This document shows, piece after piece, positions 1 through 5,667 of a stretch of 5,667 nt of DNA. The notes below the pieces were generated by a model. The model saw only the letters and a list, made by a program, of their open reading frames with translations. It was not told the DNA's origin and made no database searches. Position 1 is the stretch's first letter. Each line of letters opens with the position of its first letter. This DNA is from Bacteroidia bacterium (GTDB lineage: Bacteria > Bacteroidota > Bacteroidia > NS11-12g > UBA9320). The stretch lies in NCBI GenBank assembly GCA_029253325.1, contig JAQWZS010000132.1:1-5667 (forward strand), given 5' to 3'. The position numbers were made by a program, and so were the translations under genes.

Positions 1-179
1 CTATGCAAATCAGTTAGTATCTCATCCGAATGTTTGATGTCTTTACCAAAAATTCGGATGAGTGTTTTGTTTACCTTTTTTTTTAGATGATCAGGAAGCG
101 GGGAATGATAGCCACTCCATGAAGCTGAAATGGCAACAATCCCAAGAATGCAGATTCGCTTAACTGTTTTTAATTGCAT
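1..179 (-). CDS. Exported small protein, N-terminal part; possible FMN-binding-domain protein
   Basis: This partial gene reads 59 codons from an ATG at 179-177 to the left edge without a stop; the C-terminus is missing. The N-terminus has basic residues (K4, K7, R8), then a hydrophobic stretch at about 9-21 (ICILGIVAISASW), so it looks like a signal peptide or single membrane anchor. It is followed by a charged segment, LPDHLKKKVNKTL (28-40), ending in GKDIKHSDE. No lipobox is evident. The ATG is one base beyond the TAA of the upstream porin gene, so the two are probably co-transcribed and perhaps translationally coupled. The short N-terminus resembles exported Bacteroidota proteins with a C-terminal FMN-binding (FMN_bind) domain, in which a signal is followed by 'LP..l.kkv.k'. 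That match is from memory and no flavin-binding motif lies in the visible part, so the function is tentative. An 11-bp inverted repeat sits inside the coding sequence. Confidence 0.6.
   Translation of the reverse strand, partial: MQLKTVKRICILGIVAISASWSGYHSPLPDHLKKKVNKTLIRIFGKDIKHSDEILTDLH
21..62. repeat. Perfect 11-bp inverted repeat inside a coding region
   Basis: CTCATCCGAAT at 21-31 and its exact reverse complement ATTCGGATGAG at 52-62 are separated by a 20-base loop. Both arms lie within the partial exported-protein gene, where they encode part of TLIRIFGKDIKHSDE. The mRNA could fold into a hairpin here; there is no U-tract, so it is not a typical terminator. Confidence 0.7.
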
Positions 180-180
180 T

Positions 181-1368
181 TTATCTAAACCAATAACCTA
201 TCCCCGCATTGAAGGTGTTTGTTTTTGTGTTATTACCATTTTTTTGCTGTTGGTAATCAGCTTTAACTACAAAGTTAGGATTTAAAAAACATGATATTCC
301 TGTTGTGATTACCTCATTGCTATAGGCAAGATTTTTGTTTTGGTTAGCTGATACTTTGTGATGAGTATCATAGTTTGAATATCTAACGAATGGGACTAGC
401 TTATTTTTTAGATTTAAAGCGGATCCAATGTTATATCCGACTTCTGCATAATATCCGTACGTAGTTTTTCCTAGATCTCGGTTTGTGATGGAATTATACT
501 CATTAGTGTTAGTCAGATTCATCCAAATAACCTCTCCACGAGCTTCAAAGTTTTTTAATTGATATCTAAAATCACTGCTAATCATGTTGATGCCAATGCT
601 AGAACTATCAGCTTGTCTAGAAAGCATAGTACTATCTTGGTTCAAATTGTTAAATAATGATGATTCTGTTTGACCAAAATATCCAGAGAATCCAAAATTT
701 AAACCTTTGATACCATAATATGTAAGTCTACCTGAAAGATCAAAGTCTGAAACCGTTACTTGAGATCCTTTTTGTCTAGCTCCTCTGATTGGTTTTCGCC
801 CACTAAGTTTAGGTCCATCATCGTATCCAAGTGGACCATTGACAGCATATAGTTGATATCGAAGTCCAATATCAGATATATTACCAGCTACTCCTGCTCC
901 GATTTCTCTCCATGTAGTAGGAATAATTACATTATTAATCATTGGTCTTTCAACACCGTTAAAAGTAGTAGGTTCGTGGTATTCATTGACAATTCCCATT
1001 GGAATAAGCATAAGACCAGCTTGGAGATTAAGCCACGGTTTAGCTTTGTAGTTTAAAAACGCTTGTTCTAAATAAACTTCTTTGATGTGTTCAATCTCTA
1101 TTTCTGTGATAAAGGATGTTTTAGAGTCAAACTTGTATCCAAATAATAAAACTTGTCGGTGCACATCAAGGCTACCGTTGTATTGGGCATTATCTGCAAA
1201 AGGTTGGTTGAAATGAACCTCACCGTAAGCAGCCATTAGTAAGTTGCCATCTTTACTATCAATAAGAGTTTGGGCAGAATTTTTAAGCTGTCTTTTGGTG
1301 TTATCTGTTGATTGAGCATTTACAAAATGAACAATTAGAATAAAAATTAGTGTGTATATTTTTTTCAT
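181..1368 (-). CDS. Outer-membrane beta-barrel porin (OprO/OprP-like, Bacteroidota type)
   Basis: A complete 395-residue protein. I chose the ATG at 1368-1366 over an in-frame ATG at 1455 because it begins a textbook signal peptide, MKKIYTLIFILIVHFVNAQ, with cleavage expected after A18; the 29 upstream residues would bury it. The mature protein shows alternating amphipathic strands rich in Y, F, G and N, as in a beta barrel. Recognisable blocks are YGEVHFNQP (48-56), DVHRQVLLFGYKF (68-80), EIEIEHIKEVYLEQAF (89-104), GLMLIPMGIVNEYHEP (118-133) and TTFNGVERP (134-142), followed by IIPTTWREIGAG. I associate this pattern with Bacteroidota porins related to phosphate-selective porin O/P. The end, GYWFR, is close to the aromatic terminus of barrel proteins. 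It should form a passive outer-membrane pore; the substrate cannot be told from sequence, and phosphate selectivity should not be assumed. It is the first gene of a probable two-or-more-gene operon with the exported protein downstream. Confidence 0.85.
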   Translation of the reverse strand: MKKIYTLIFILIVHFVNAQSTDNTKRQLKNSAQTLIDSKDGNLLMAAYGEVHFNQPFADNAQYNGSLDVHRQVLLFGYKFDSKTSFITEIEIEHIKEVYLEQAFLNYKAKPWLNLQAGLMLIPMGIVNEYHEPTTFNGVERPMINNVIIPTTWREIGAGVAGNISDIGLRYQLYAVNGPLGYDDGPKLSGRKPIRGARQKGSQVTVSDFDLSGRLTYYGIKGLNFGFSGYFGQTESSLFNNLNQDSTMLSRQADSSSIGINMISSDFRYQLKNFEARGEVIWMNLTNTNEYNSITNRDLGKTTYGYYAEVGYNIGSALNLKNKLVPFVRYSNYDTHHKVSANQNKNLAYSNEVITTGISCFLNPNFVVKADYQQQKNGNNTKTNTFNAGIGYWFR

Positions 1369-1646
1369 TATTTCTGATGCAAATCTATTTTTATTTAGAT
1401 TAATTAAAAATAAAAAAATAAAATTATTGATTTGTGAACAAAATTTTAGGATCAATCATGTAAAATAAATTTTTGTTTTGTTATAAAAAGTGGAGCATGA
1501 GTAACTGTTGAAGGTTATGTAAAAAGAGTTATAGAATGAATTAAGAAATTACTTTAGATGTCACTTTTTTGTTGTTGTTGTTTGGTTTTAATTATTCAAA
1601 TATTAAGGTCATAAATCGTTATATTCGTGATTCTGAAGTAGTTATA
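1369..1646. other. Divergent intergenic region
   Basis: These 278 bases separate the two start codons of the leftward porin operon and the rightward protease, so promoters for both should lie here. The DNA is strongly AT-rich, with an A-tract-rich stretch at about 1401-1427 that may be intrinsically bent, and a short run of GTT triplets at about 1571-1580. Two similar direct elements, GTTATAAAAAG (1480-1490) and GTTATGTAAAAAG (1514-1526), are 34 bases apart and could be regulator sites or chance. TATATTCG at 1620-1627 is a one-mismatch relative of the TAnnTTTG element for the protease gene, but no good partner upstream was seen. No RNA gene, riboswitch, small gene or terminator hairpin could be recognised. 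Confidence 0.6.
1380..1387 (-). promoter_or_regulatory. Possible Bacteroidota -7 promoter element (TAnnTTTG)
   Basis: On the minus strand this reads TAGATTTG, an exact match to the Bacteroidota -7 consensus TAnnTTTG, and it lies 11 bases before the porin start codon. Against it, no clear TTTG element is found about 19-21 bases further upstream, where the sequence is mostly A and T, and the resulting leader would be only a few bases long. It may be chance in AT-rich DNA. Confidence 0.2.
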
Positions 1647-1727
1647 ATGTTAGTAGCAATCCAAAATCTTAAGCATCGGATATCTTTTGTCGGCTTATTA
1701 TTATTTTTAGTATTGTCTATGAATGCC
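1647..1727 (+). other. Signal peptide of the M4 protease
   Basis: Residues 1-27: a basic n-region (K9, H10, R11), a hydrophobic core FVGLLLFLVL (14-23), and a c-region SMNA with cleavage expected between A27 and Q28. No lipobox cysteine follows, so it is a Sec signal for a soluble or surface-displayed protein rather than a lipoprotein. The ending 'NAQ' is the same as in the neighbouring porin. Confidence 0.85.
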
Positions 1728-4700
1728 CAAAATTTACTCTCAAATTATTCGGATGAATGGGGAGACAAAGGGTTTCATTTTAATGTGGTCAACATCGAAC
1801 ATCTTAGTATTAACAAATCACAATCTTCAGATTTCATTGCTGATTATTTAAAGCTCTCAAAAGAAAGCAACTTGGTTCAAAAATTTGCTCAAAACAATGA
1901 TTACGATGTAATAAGATATACTCACAGTATTCATAATCAGCATATTTTGGGGAGTGAAGTAGTAGCTCATTTTGATGGTGAGATACTCAAGGGGTTCAAT
2001 GGTATTATATATAATCCGATGATTGCATTGCCAATTATTGAGCCAGAAGAAGCAAAGCAAATAGCTATAAAATTTTCGGGGGGAAGTGTTTTTAATTGGC
2101 AAATTGAGGAGGAAGAAGCGATGATAAAGCTTTGGACAGAAGATAGTTTGGCTACTTATGATCCAATACCCGAATTAATTTATGTTCCTCAAGACTTAGA
2201 TTTTTCAAAAGAGTTCAGTCTGTGCTATGGTTTGGAGATTAATGCTTTAGAGCCATTAATCAAAAAGAATATTTATATCCATGCTCTAACTGGAGAAGTA
2301 TGGGCCTATGAGGATTTAATCCATGAAGTAGAGGTAAAAGGAAGGGCAAATACCAAATACAGAGGGGTTCGATCTATTCAAACAGACAGTACAAGTCCAA
2401 CTAATTTTAGATTACGTGAGTCAGGGAGAGGAAATGGAATAGAGACATACAACATGCAGAAAGGAAAGACTTATGGTGCTGCTGTCGACTTTTTAGATAC
2501 AGATAATTATTGGAATAATTATAATGTAAATCTTGATGAAGTTGCTACTGATGCTCATTTTGGGGCAGAAATGACTTATGATTATTTTCTCAAGAATTTT
2601 GGTAGAAATAGTTTTGATGGGAATGGTGCTAAGATTAGAAGTTATATTCATTATAGGTCCAATTATGTAAATGCATTTTGGAATGGATATGTGATGACTT
2701 ATGGAGATGGCAATGGAAGTTCATGGTATCCGCTTACAAGCGTAGATATATGTGGTCATGAGGTAACTCATGCTGTTACTACTAATAGTGCAGGGCTTAT
2801 ATACAGATATGAGAGTGGGGCTTTGAATGAATCTTTTAGTGATATTTTTGGGAATGCCATAGAATTTTATGCTGACTCTACTCAATTTGATTGGGGAATG
2901 GGAGAGGATATTACCTCATCAGGAAGAGGTCTTCGAAACATGGCAAAGCCAAATGATTTTAGAGACCCAGATACTTACAAAGGAGATTACTGGCATACTG
3001 CACCATCAGATAATGGAGGTGTTCATATAAATAGTGGTGTGCAGAATTATTGGTTTTATCTTCTTACTAAAGGTTTTTCAGGAATAAATGATAATGGTGA
3101 TTCATTCAAGGTAGACAGTATTGGAATTAAAAAAGCTGAACAAATTGCTTTTCGAAACTTAACTAATTATTTGACACCCTCTTCAAATTTCAAAGAAGCT
3201 CGATATTATGCGATACAGTCTGCTTCAGATTTGTATGGGCCATGTAGTAATGAGGTGATTGCTACAACTAATGCATGGTTTGCAGTTGGTGTTGGACAGA
3301 AATATGATAGTTCTTCTGTTGAAGTTAACTTCAGTGCAGACACACTATTTTGTTTTTCTGATGATATCGTTCCATTTAGAAATGAGTCGTTTAATACTAA
3401 AAGTTATTCATGGACCTTTAGTAATGGGAATACTTCGGTTCTAAAAAACCCTACTAATGTTTTTGGTGCTCAAGGTAAATATGATGTTAAGCTAGTTGCT
3501 GAAGGATGTTTTCTTGGTGTCAAAGATTCAATGGAAAAAATAGCATACATCGAAATAGACTCTTTACGTGATATATGTAAAGCATCACTTCCCATTGCAG
3601 GCAAATGGATTACATACAATGTTTGTGAGGGTTTTGTATATGATCATGGGGGTGAATCAAACTATTTTAACCTCACCAGAGACACCGTTACTCTGGATTT
3701 TGGGGTGAGCGATAGTGCTTACCTTACATTCAGCGAGTTTGCCTATGAAGAGGGTTTTGACTCTGTTTATATCTATAATGGTATCAATACATTGTCTCCT
3801 CTTATTGGAGGATTTACAGGAGATTCTATACCAAATGGAGGTAATCCCATAAAAATTACTTCAGGTGCAGTAACATTACGACATTTCTCAGATCAATTTG
3901 CAACGGAGTCTGGCTATAAAGCTGAATTTAAAGCGTTTAGACCTAGTTTGAGCTTGTCACTTACTCCAGATACGACAGTTTGTTTCAATCAAGATATTTG
4001 GTTGTCTGCAGTAGGATCAGGAGGTAGCTCTAAAGATTATAGCTACACTTGGAATGGGGTTCTTGGAACGGATAGTCTGTTGATGAATTTTACGTCCGAC
4101 ACTACCATTTATCTTCGTTTTGGAGATGATTGTATGCAACAATTTATTTACGATTCCGTCATTATCAAGGTTTTAGATTCACTTAAGATTGAGCCATTGG
4201 CAGATACTACGTTGTGTTTTTTGGAAGACATAACGCTTAATGCTGTTGCAACTGGAGGTTTGTTAAGTAATCATCAATTTGAGTGGTTACCATTTAATTT
4301 GGATACAAACAATTGGGTTACCCAATTTAGTGATGATGAAGTTATTTCTGTAGTTGTTTCTGACGGTTGTACTCCCAAAAATGATACAACAACGTTTAAT
4401 GTAATAGTAAGAGATTCGTTGACTCATACGCAACGATCACCTTCTTTAATCTGTCAAGGCGAAAGTGCAACGTTACGGCTAGATCCCAAAGGTGGACTTT
4501 CATCATATAATTACCTGTTTTCAGATGGGAATTCATCGGGTAAATCTTCTTTTGTAGAATGGGAAATAAACCCAGTAGGCTCAGGACAGCATTCCTATTG
4601 GATCTCGTATACAGATCAATGTACACCAACCAATGATACTGCATTTTATAACATTGCAGTACGAGATTCTCTAAGCATAGATATTACTAAAGATACTTTT

Positions 4701-5667
4701 ATTTGTCTTGGCCAATCACTTACTCTGAAGGCAGACCCGAATGGGGGAAATCCATTAGGATATCAATATAATTGGGGTAGGGGTAAGACTCCTTTAGATT
4801 CACTGGTAGTTAATCCTTCTGCAAACACAAGTTACACAGTTAGCCTATCGGACGGTTGTAGTGTTTTTGAGCCTGATGCGACAGTTATTGTTTCGTTACG
4901 TGATCCAATGAAGGTATCAATCCTAGGGAAGGATACTGCTTGTTATGGAGAAAATATTACTTATCAAGCAACAGCGACAGGGGGAGATTCAAAAAATTAT
5001 TCTTATAAATGGAATTACGGTGCTGGTAATTCTCAAAACTTCACATTACCGATTTTATTTTCGAACCAGAAAGTTTTAGTACAGGTGGACGACGGTTGTA
5101 GTTTAAATGAGGTCAGGGATTCTTTGTATGTTGCAGTTCGACCACAATTAAATATAAATTTACCTACCGATGTTGAGATATGCATAGGAGAATCTTATGA
5201 TTTATTGCCATCAGCTAATGGGGGCATTTCTAGTGCTTATCAATATGCATGGAATAATAGTTTAGGTACTGGTCCAAACAAGACAGTCACACCTGTAACA
5301 ACGACAACCTATGTGGTTACATTAACAGATAATTGTAGTCAACCCGTGATAGCTAAATCGAGGATTGTTGTTAACCCACTGCCATCTGTCGATTTTGATG
5401 TGAGTCCAAATCCGAGTTGTGTAGGTAGTATGGTAAATTTTAGCAACCAAACTAATACAGGTGTAGGAAGTAGGTTTAGGTGGAGTTTTGGAGATGGCAA
5501 CACGAGTGATAAAAAGAATATCAGTCATGTTTATAATACAGACCGTATGTATTCAATTCAGTTGGTTGTAACCAATGAATTTGAATGTAAGGACTCCTTA
5601 CTAAAAATCGATGAGTTAGATATTATACCTCGTCCTAAAGCGAATTATACGTACACTCCTGATGTTG
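1647..5667 (+). CDS. Secreted multidomain M4 (thermolysin-family) metalloprotease with PKD, CUB and Ig-like repeats, C-terminus outside window
   Basis: An open frame of 1340 codons without a stop; the gene continues past the right edge. The ATG at 1647 is the first in frame after the stop at 1542 and begins a signal peptide (1-27, ending SMNAQ). Domains: FTP/PepSY propeptide about 60-220; M4 catalytic domain about 232-549; PKD-like 558-637; CUB 644-764; six Ig-like repeats 766-1246; PKD 1247-1328; then the start of another module. Zinc and catalytic residues are intact: H371, E372 and H375 of HEVTH, E395 of ALNESFSD, Y386, D455 and H460. The spacing H371-E395 (24) and H371-H460 (89) equals H142-E166 and H142-H231 of thermolysin. 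It should be an extracellular zinc endopeptidase, self-processed from a zymogen. Most M4 enzymes are far shorter, so the long C-terminal tail is the unusual part. Export by the type IX system is inferred from lineage and architecture; the sorting domain is not visible. It is divergent from the porin operon, with no visible partner gene. Confidence 0.95.
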   Translation, partial: MLVAIQNLKHRISFVGLLLFLVLSMNAQNLLSNYSDEWGDKGFHFNVVNIEHLSINKSQSSDFIADYLKLSKESNLVQKFAQNNDYDVIRYTHSIHNQHILGSEVVAHFDGEILKGFNGIIYNPMIALPIIEPEEAKQIAIKFSGGSVFNWQIEEEEAMIKLWTEDSLATYDPIPELIYVPQDLDFSKEFSLCYGLEINALEPLIKKNIYIHALTGEVWAYEDLIHEVEVKGRANTKYRGVRSIQTDSTSPTNFRLRESGRGNGIETYNMQKGKTYGAAVDFLDTDNYWNNYNVNLDEVATDAHFGAEMTYDYFLKNFGRNSFDGNGAKIRSYIHYRSNYVNAFWNGYVMTYGDGNGSSWYPLTSVDICGHEVTHAVTTNSAGLIYRYESGALNESFSDIFGNAIEFYADSTQFDWGMGEDITSSGRGLRNMAKPNDFRDPDTYKGDYWHTAPSDNGGVHINSGVQNYWFYLLTKGFSGINDNGDSFKVDSIGIKKAEQIAFRNLTNYLTPSSNFKEARYYAIQSASDLYGPCSNEVIATTNAWFAVGVGQKYDSSSVEVNFSADTLFCFSDDIVPFRNESFNTKSYSWTFSNGNTSVLKNPTNVFGAQGKYDVKLVAEGCFLGVKDSMEKIAYIEIDSLRDICKASLPIAGKWITYNVCEGFVYDHGGESNYFNLTRDTVTLDFGVSDSAYLTFSEFAYEEGFDSVYIYNGINTLSPLIGGFTGDSIPNGGNPIKITSGAVTLRHFSDQFATESGYKAEFKAFRPSLSLSLTPDTTVCFNQDIWLSAVGSGGSSKDYSYTWNGVLGTDSLLMNFTSDTTIYLRFGDDCMQQFIYDSVIIKVLDSLKIEPLADTTLCFLEDITLNAVATGGLLSNHQFEWLPFNLDTNNWVTQFSDDEVISVVVSDGCTPKNDTTTFNVIVRDSLTHTQRSPSLICQGESATLRLDPKGGLSSYNYLFSDGNSSGKSSFVEWEINPVGSGQHSYWISYTDQCTPTNDTAFYNIAVRDSLSIDITKDTFICLGQSLTLKADPNGGNPLGYQYNWGRGKTPLDSLVVNPSANTSYTVSLSDGCSVFEPDATVIVSLRDPMKVSILGKDTACYGENITYQATATGGDSKNYSYKWNYGAGNSQNFTLPILFSNQKVLVQVDDGCSLNEVRDSLYVAVRPQLNINLPTDVEICIGESYDLLPSANGGISSAYQYAWNNSLGTGPNKTVTPVTTTTYVVTLTDNCSQPVIAKSRIVVNPLPSVDFDVSPNPSCVGSMVNFSNQTNTGVGSRFRWSFGDGNTSDKKNISHVYNTDRMYSIQLVVTNEFECKDSLLKIDELDIIPRPKANYTYTPDV
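1824..2306 (+). other. FTP and PepSY propeptide region of the M4 protease
   Basis: Residues about 60-220 lie between the signal peptide and the catalytic domain. The segment VIRYTHSIHNQHILGSEVV (88-106) has the look of the fungalysin/thermolysin propeptide (FTP) motif, with a conserved glycine before the last strand. EPEEAKQIA (132-140) starts a PepSY-like helix, and the region closes with IYIHALTGEVW (209-219), the usual 'vda.tG.v' strand. In M4 enzymes this part is an intramolecular chaperone and inhibitor removed on maturation. Boundaries are approximate. Confidence 0.75.
2340..3293 (+). other. M4 peptidase catalytic domain
   Basis: Residues about 232-549 align by eye over the full thermolysin catalytic domain. 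The N-terminal lobe has DAHFGAEMTYDY (302-313) and the substrate-binding strand NAFWNG (342-347). The helix GHEVTHAV carries the zinc ligands H371 and H375 and base E372; the third ligand E395 is followed by D399. R430 corresponds to thermolysin R203, and DNGGVHINSG carries D455 and H460. The domain ends with YLTPSSNF and AWFAVGVG. Of the double-calcium site, D367, E406, D415 and E420 are kept, but the position of thermolysin E187 is G417, so the second calcium is probably absent or weak. The enzyme is predicted to be active. Confidence 0.93.
3318..3557 (+). other. PKD-like domain 1
   Basis: Residues about 558-637, directly after the catalytic domain. It shows the PKD pattern: a first strand VNFSADTLFC, the core YSWTFSNGNTS (587-597, a variant of 'W.FGDG.tS' with S-N in place of G-D), then NPTNVF and GKYDVKLVAEGC (610-621). 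C569 and C621 may pair. PKD domains fold as beta sandwiches and usually act as spacers or binding modules in secreted enzymes. Confidence 0.7.
3576..3938 (+). other. CUB domain
   Basis: Residues about 644-764. The core FAYEEGFDSVYIYNG (698-712) matches the CUB motif 'F.tE..yD.v.iydG', and the domain closes with HFSDQFATESGYKAEF (746-761), matching 'f.SD......GF...y'. The ligands of a calcium-binding CUB (E701, D705, D749) are present, although the usual D in 'YDG' is N711. C644 and C660 near the start could form a disulphide. CUB domains mediate protein or glycan contacts, often calcium-dependent, and here would sit between protease and stalk. Confidence 0.82.
3942..5384 (+). repeat. Six tandem cysteine-paired Ig-like repeats (about 80 residues each)
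   Basis: Residues 766-1246 divide into six diverged units: 766-846 (bases 3942-4184), 847-925 (4185-4421), 926-1009 (4422-4673), 1010-1088 (4674-4910), 1089-1168 (4911-5150) and 1169-1246 (5151-5384). Each has 'D-T-x-x-C-x-G-x-x-x-x-L' near its start, then a GG turn, Y-x-Y-x-W, a late 'v.v.DgC', and most end in VRDSL or a variant. First cysteines are C779, C857, C936, C1020, C1099 and C1179; second cysteines C829, C908, C992, C1071, C1151 and C1230, 50-56 residues later, so one disulphide per unit is likely. Unit 3 has F958 in place of the tryptophan. They resemble Ig-like modules found in large secreted Bacteroidota proteins with a CHU_C or T9SS C-terminal domain. The role is probably a stalk or adhesive surface. 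Confidence 0.85.
5385..5630 (+). other. PKD domain 2, followed by the start of a third
   Basis: Residues about 1247-1328 form a canonical PKD domain: VDFDVSPNPSCVG, then FRWSFGDGNTS (1277-1287), HVY, and YSIQLVVTNEFECKDS (1302-1317). C1258 and C1314 occupy the same two places as the cysteine pairs of the preceding repeats. The last visible residues, KANYTYTPDV (1331-1340), look like the first strand of another PKD domain cut by the window edge. Confidence 0.85.

Noticed and set aside
853..1056. Plus-strand open frame of 67 codons
   Set aside because: It lies entirely antisense within the well-supported porin gene, and its product shows no signal, domain or sensible composition.
1369..1455. 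Longer porin with a start at 1455
   Set aside because: The extra 29 residues would precede and mask a complete signal peptide beginning at 1368, and the DNA there is AT-rich intergenic in character.
1857..2102. Minus-strand open frame of 81 codons
   Set aside because: Antisense to the propeptide region of the M4 protease; no recognisable protein.
3259..3444. Plus-strand open frame of 61 codons
   Set aside because: It is in another frame over the end of the catalytic domain and the PKD-like domain, both of which are clearly coded in the main frame.
4396..4644. Minus-strand open frame of 82 codons
   Set aside because: Antisense to Ig-like repeats 2 and 3; explained as a chance frame opposite a long coding region.
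3942..5384. CRISPR array or DNA-level tandem repeat
   Set aside because: The periodicity is at protein level, with diverged DNA and open coding sequence throughout; there are no identical short repeats with unique spacers.
5322..5528. Minus-strand open frame of 68 codons
   Set aside because: Antisense to the end of repeat 6 and the PKD domain; no recognisable protein.
1647..5667. Frameshift or internal stop in the long protease frame
   Set aside because: Landmark codons from HEVTH (2757) through all repeat cysteines to the last PKD domain stay in one frame, so the gene is intact as far as visible.

Overview
The window looks like chromosomal DNA from a low-GC member of the Bacteroidota (Flavobacteriia or Cytophagia type). 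Three things suggest this: AT-rich coding sequence without clear Shine-Dalgarno sites, two signal peptides ending in the characteristic '...NAQ', and a multidomain secreted protein carrying PKD, CUB and cysteine-paired Ig-like modules in the style of type IX secretion substrates. The genus cannot be told from the sequence.

Layout: positions 1-179 (minus strand) hold the first 59 codons of a small exported protein, possibly an FMN-binding protein, which runs off the left edge. One base upstream of it, 181-1368 (minus) encodes a complete outer-membrane beta-barrel porin of the Bacteroidota OprO/OprP-like type. The two genes almost certainly form one leftward operon, porin first. A 278-bp AT-rich intergenic region (1369-1646) separates them from a divergent gene.

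From 1647 to the right edge (plus strand) there is one uninterrupted reading frame of 1340 codons with no stop inside the window. It encodes a very large secreted thermolysin-family (M4) metalloprotease. In order it has a signal peptide, FTP/PepSY propeptide, M4 catalytic domain with all zinc and catalytic residues in place, PKD-like domain, CUB domain, six tandem Ig-like repeats of about 80 residues each with two cysteines, a canonical PKD domain, and the first residues of a further module. The C-terminus, where a T9SS sorting domain would be expected, lies beyond the window.

Functionally, the leftward operon concerns the cell envelope (outer-membrane pore plus exported, possibly redox, protein). 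The rightward gene is an independent extracellular protease whose long accessory stalk probably serves binding or surface display. No RNA gene, mobile element or CRISPR array was seen. The most notable object is the composite protease with its repeat array.
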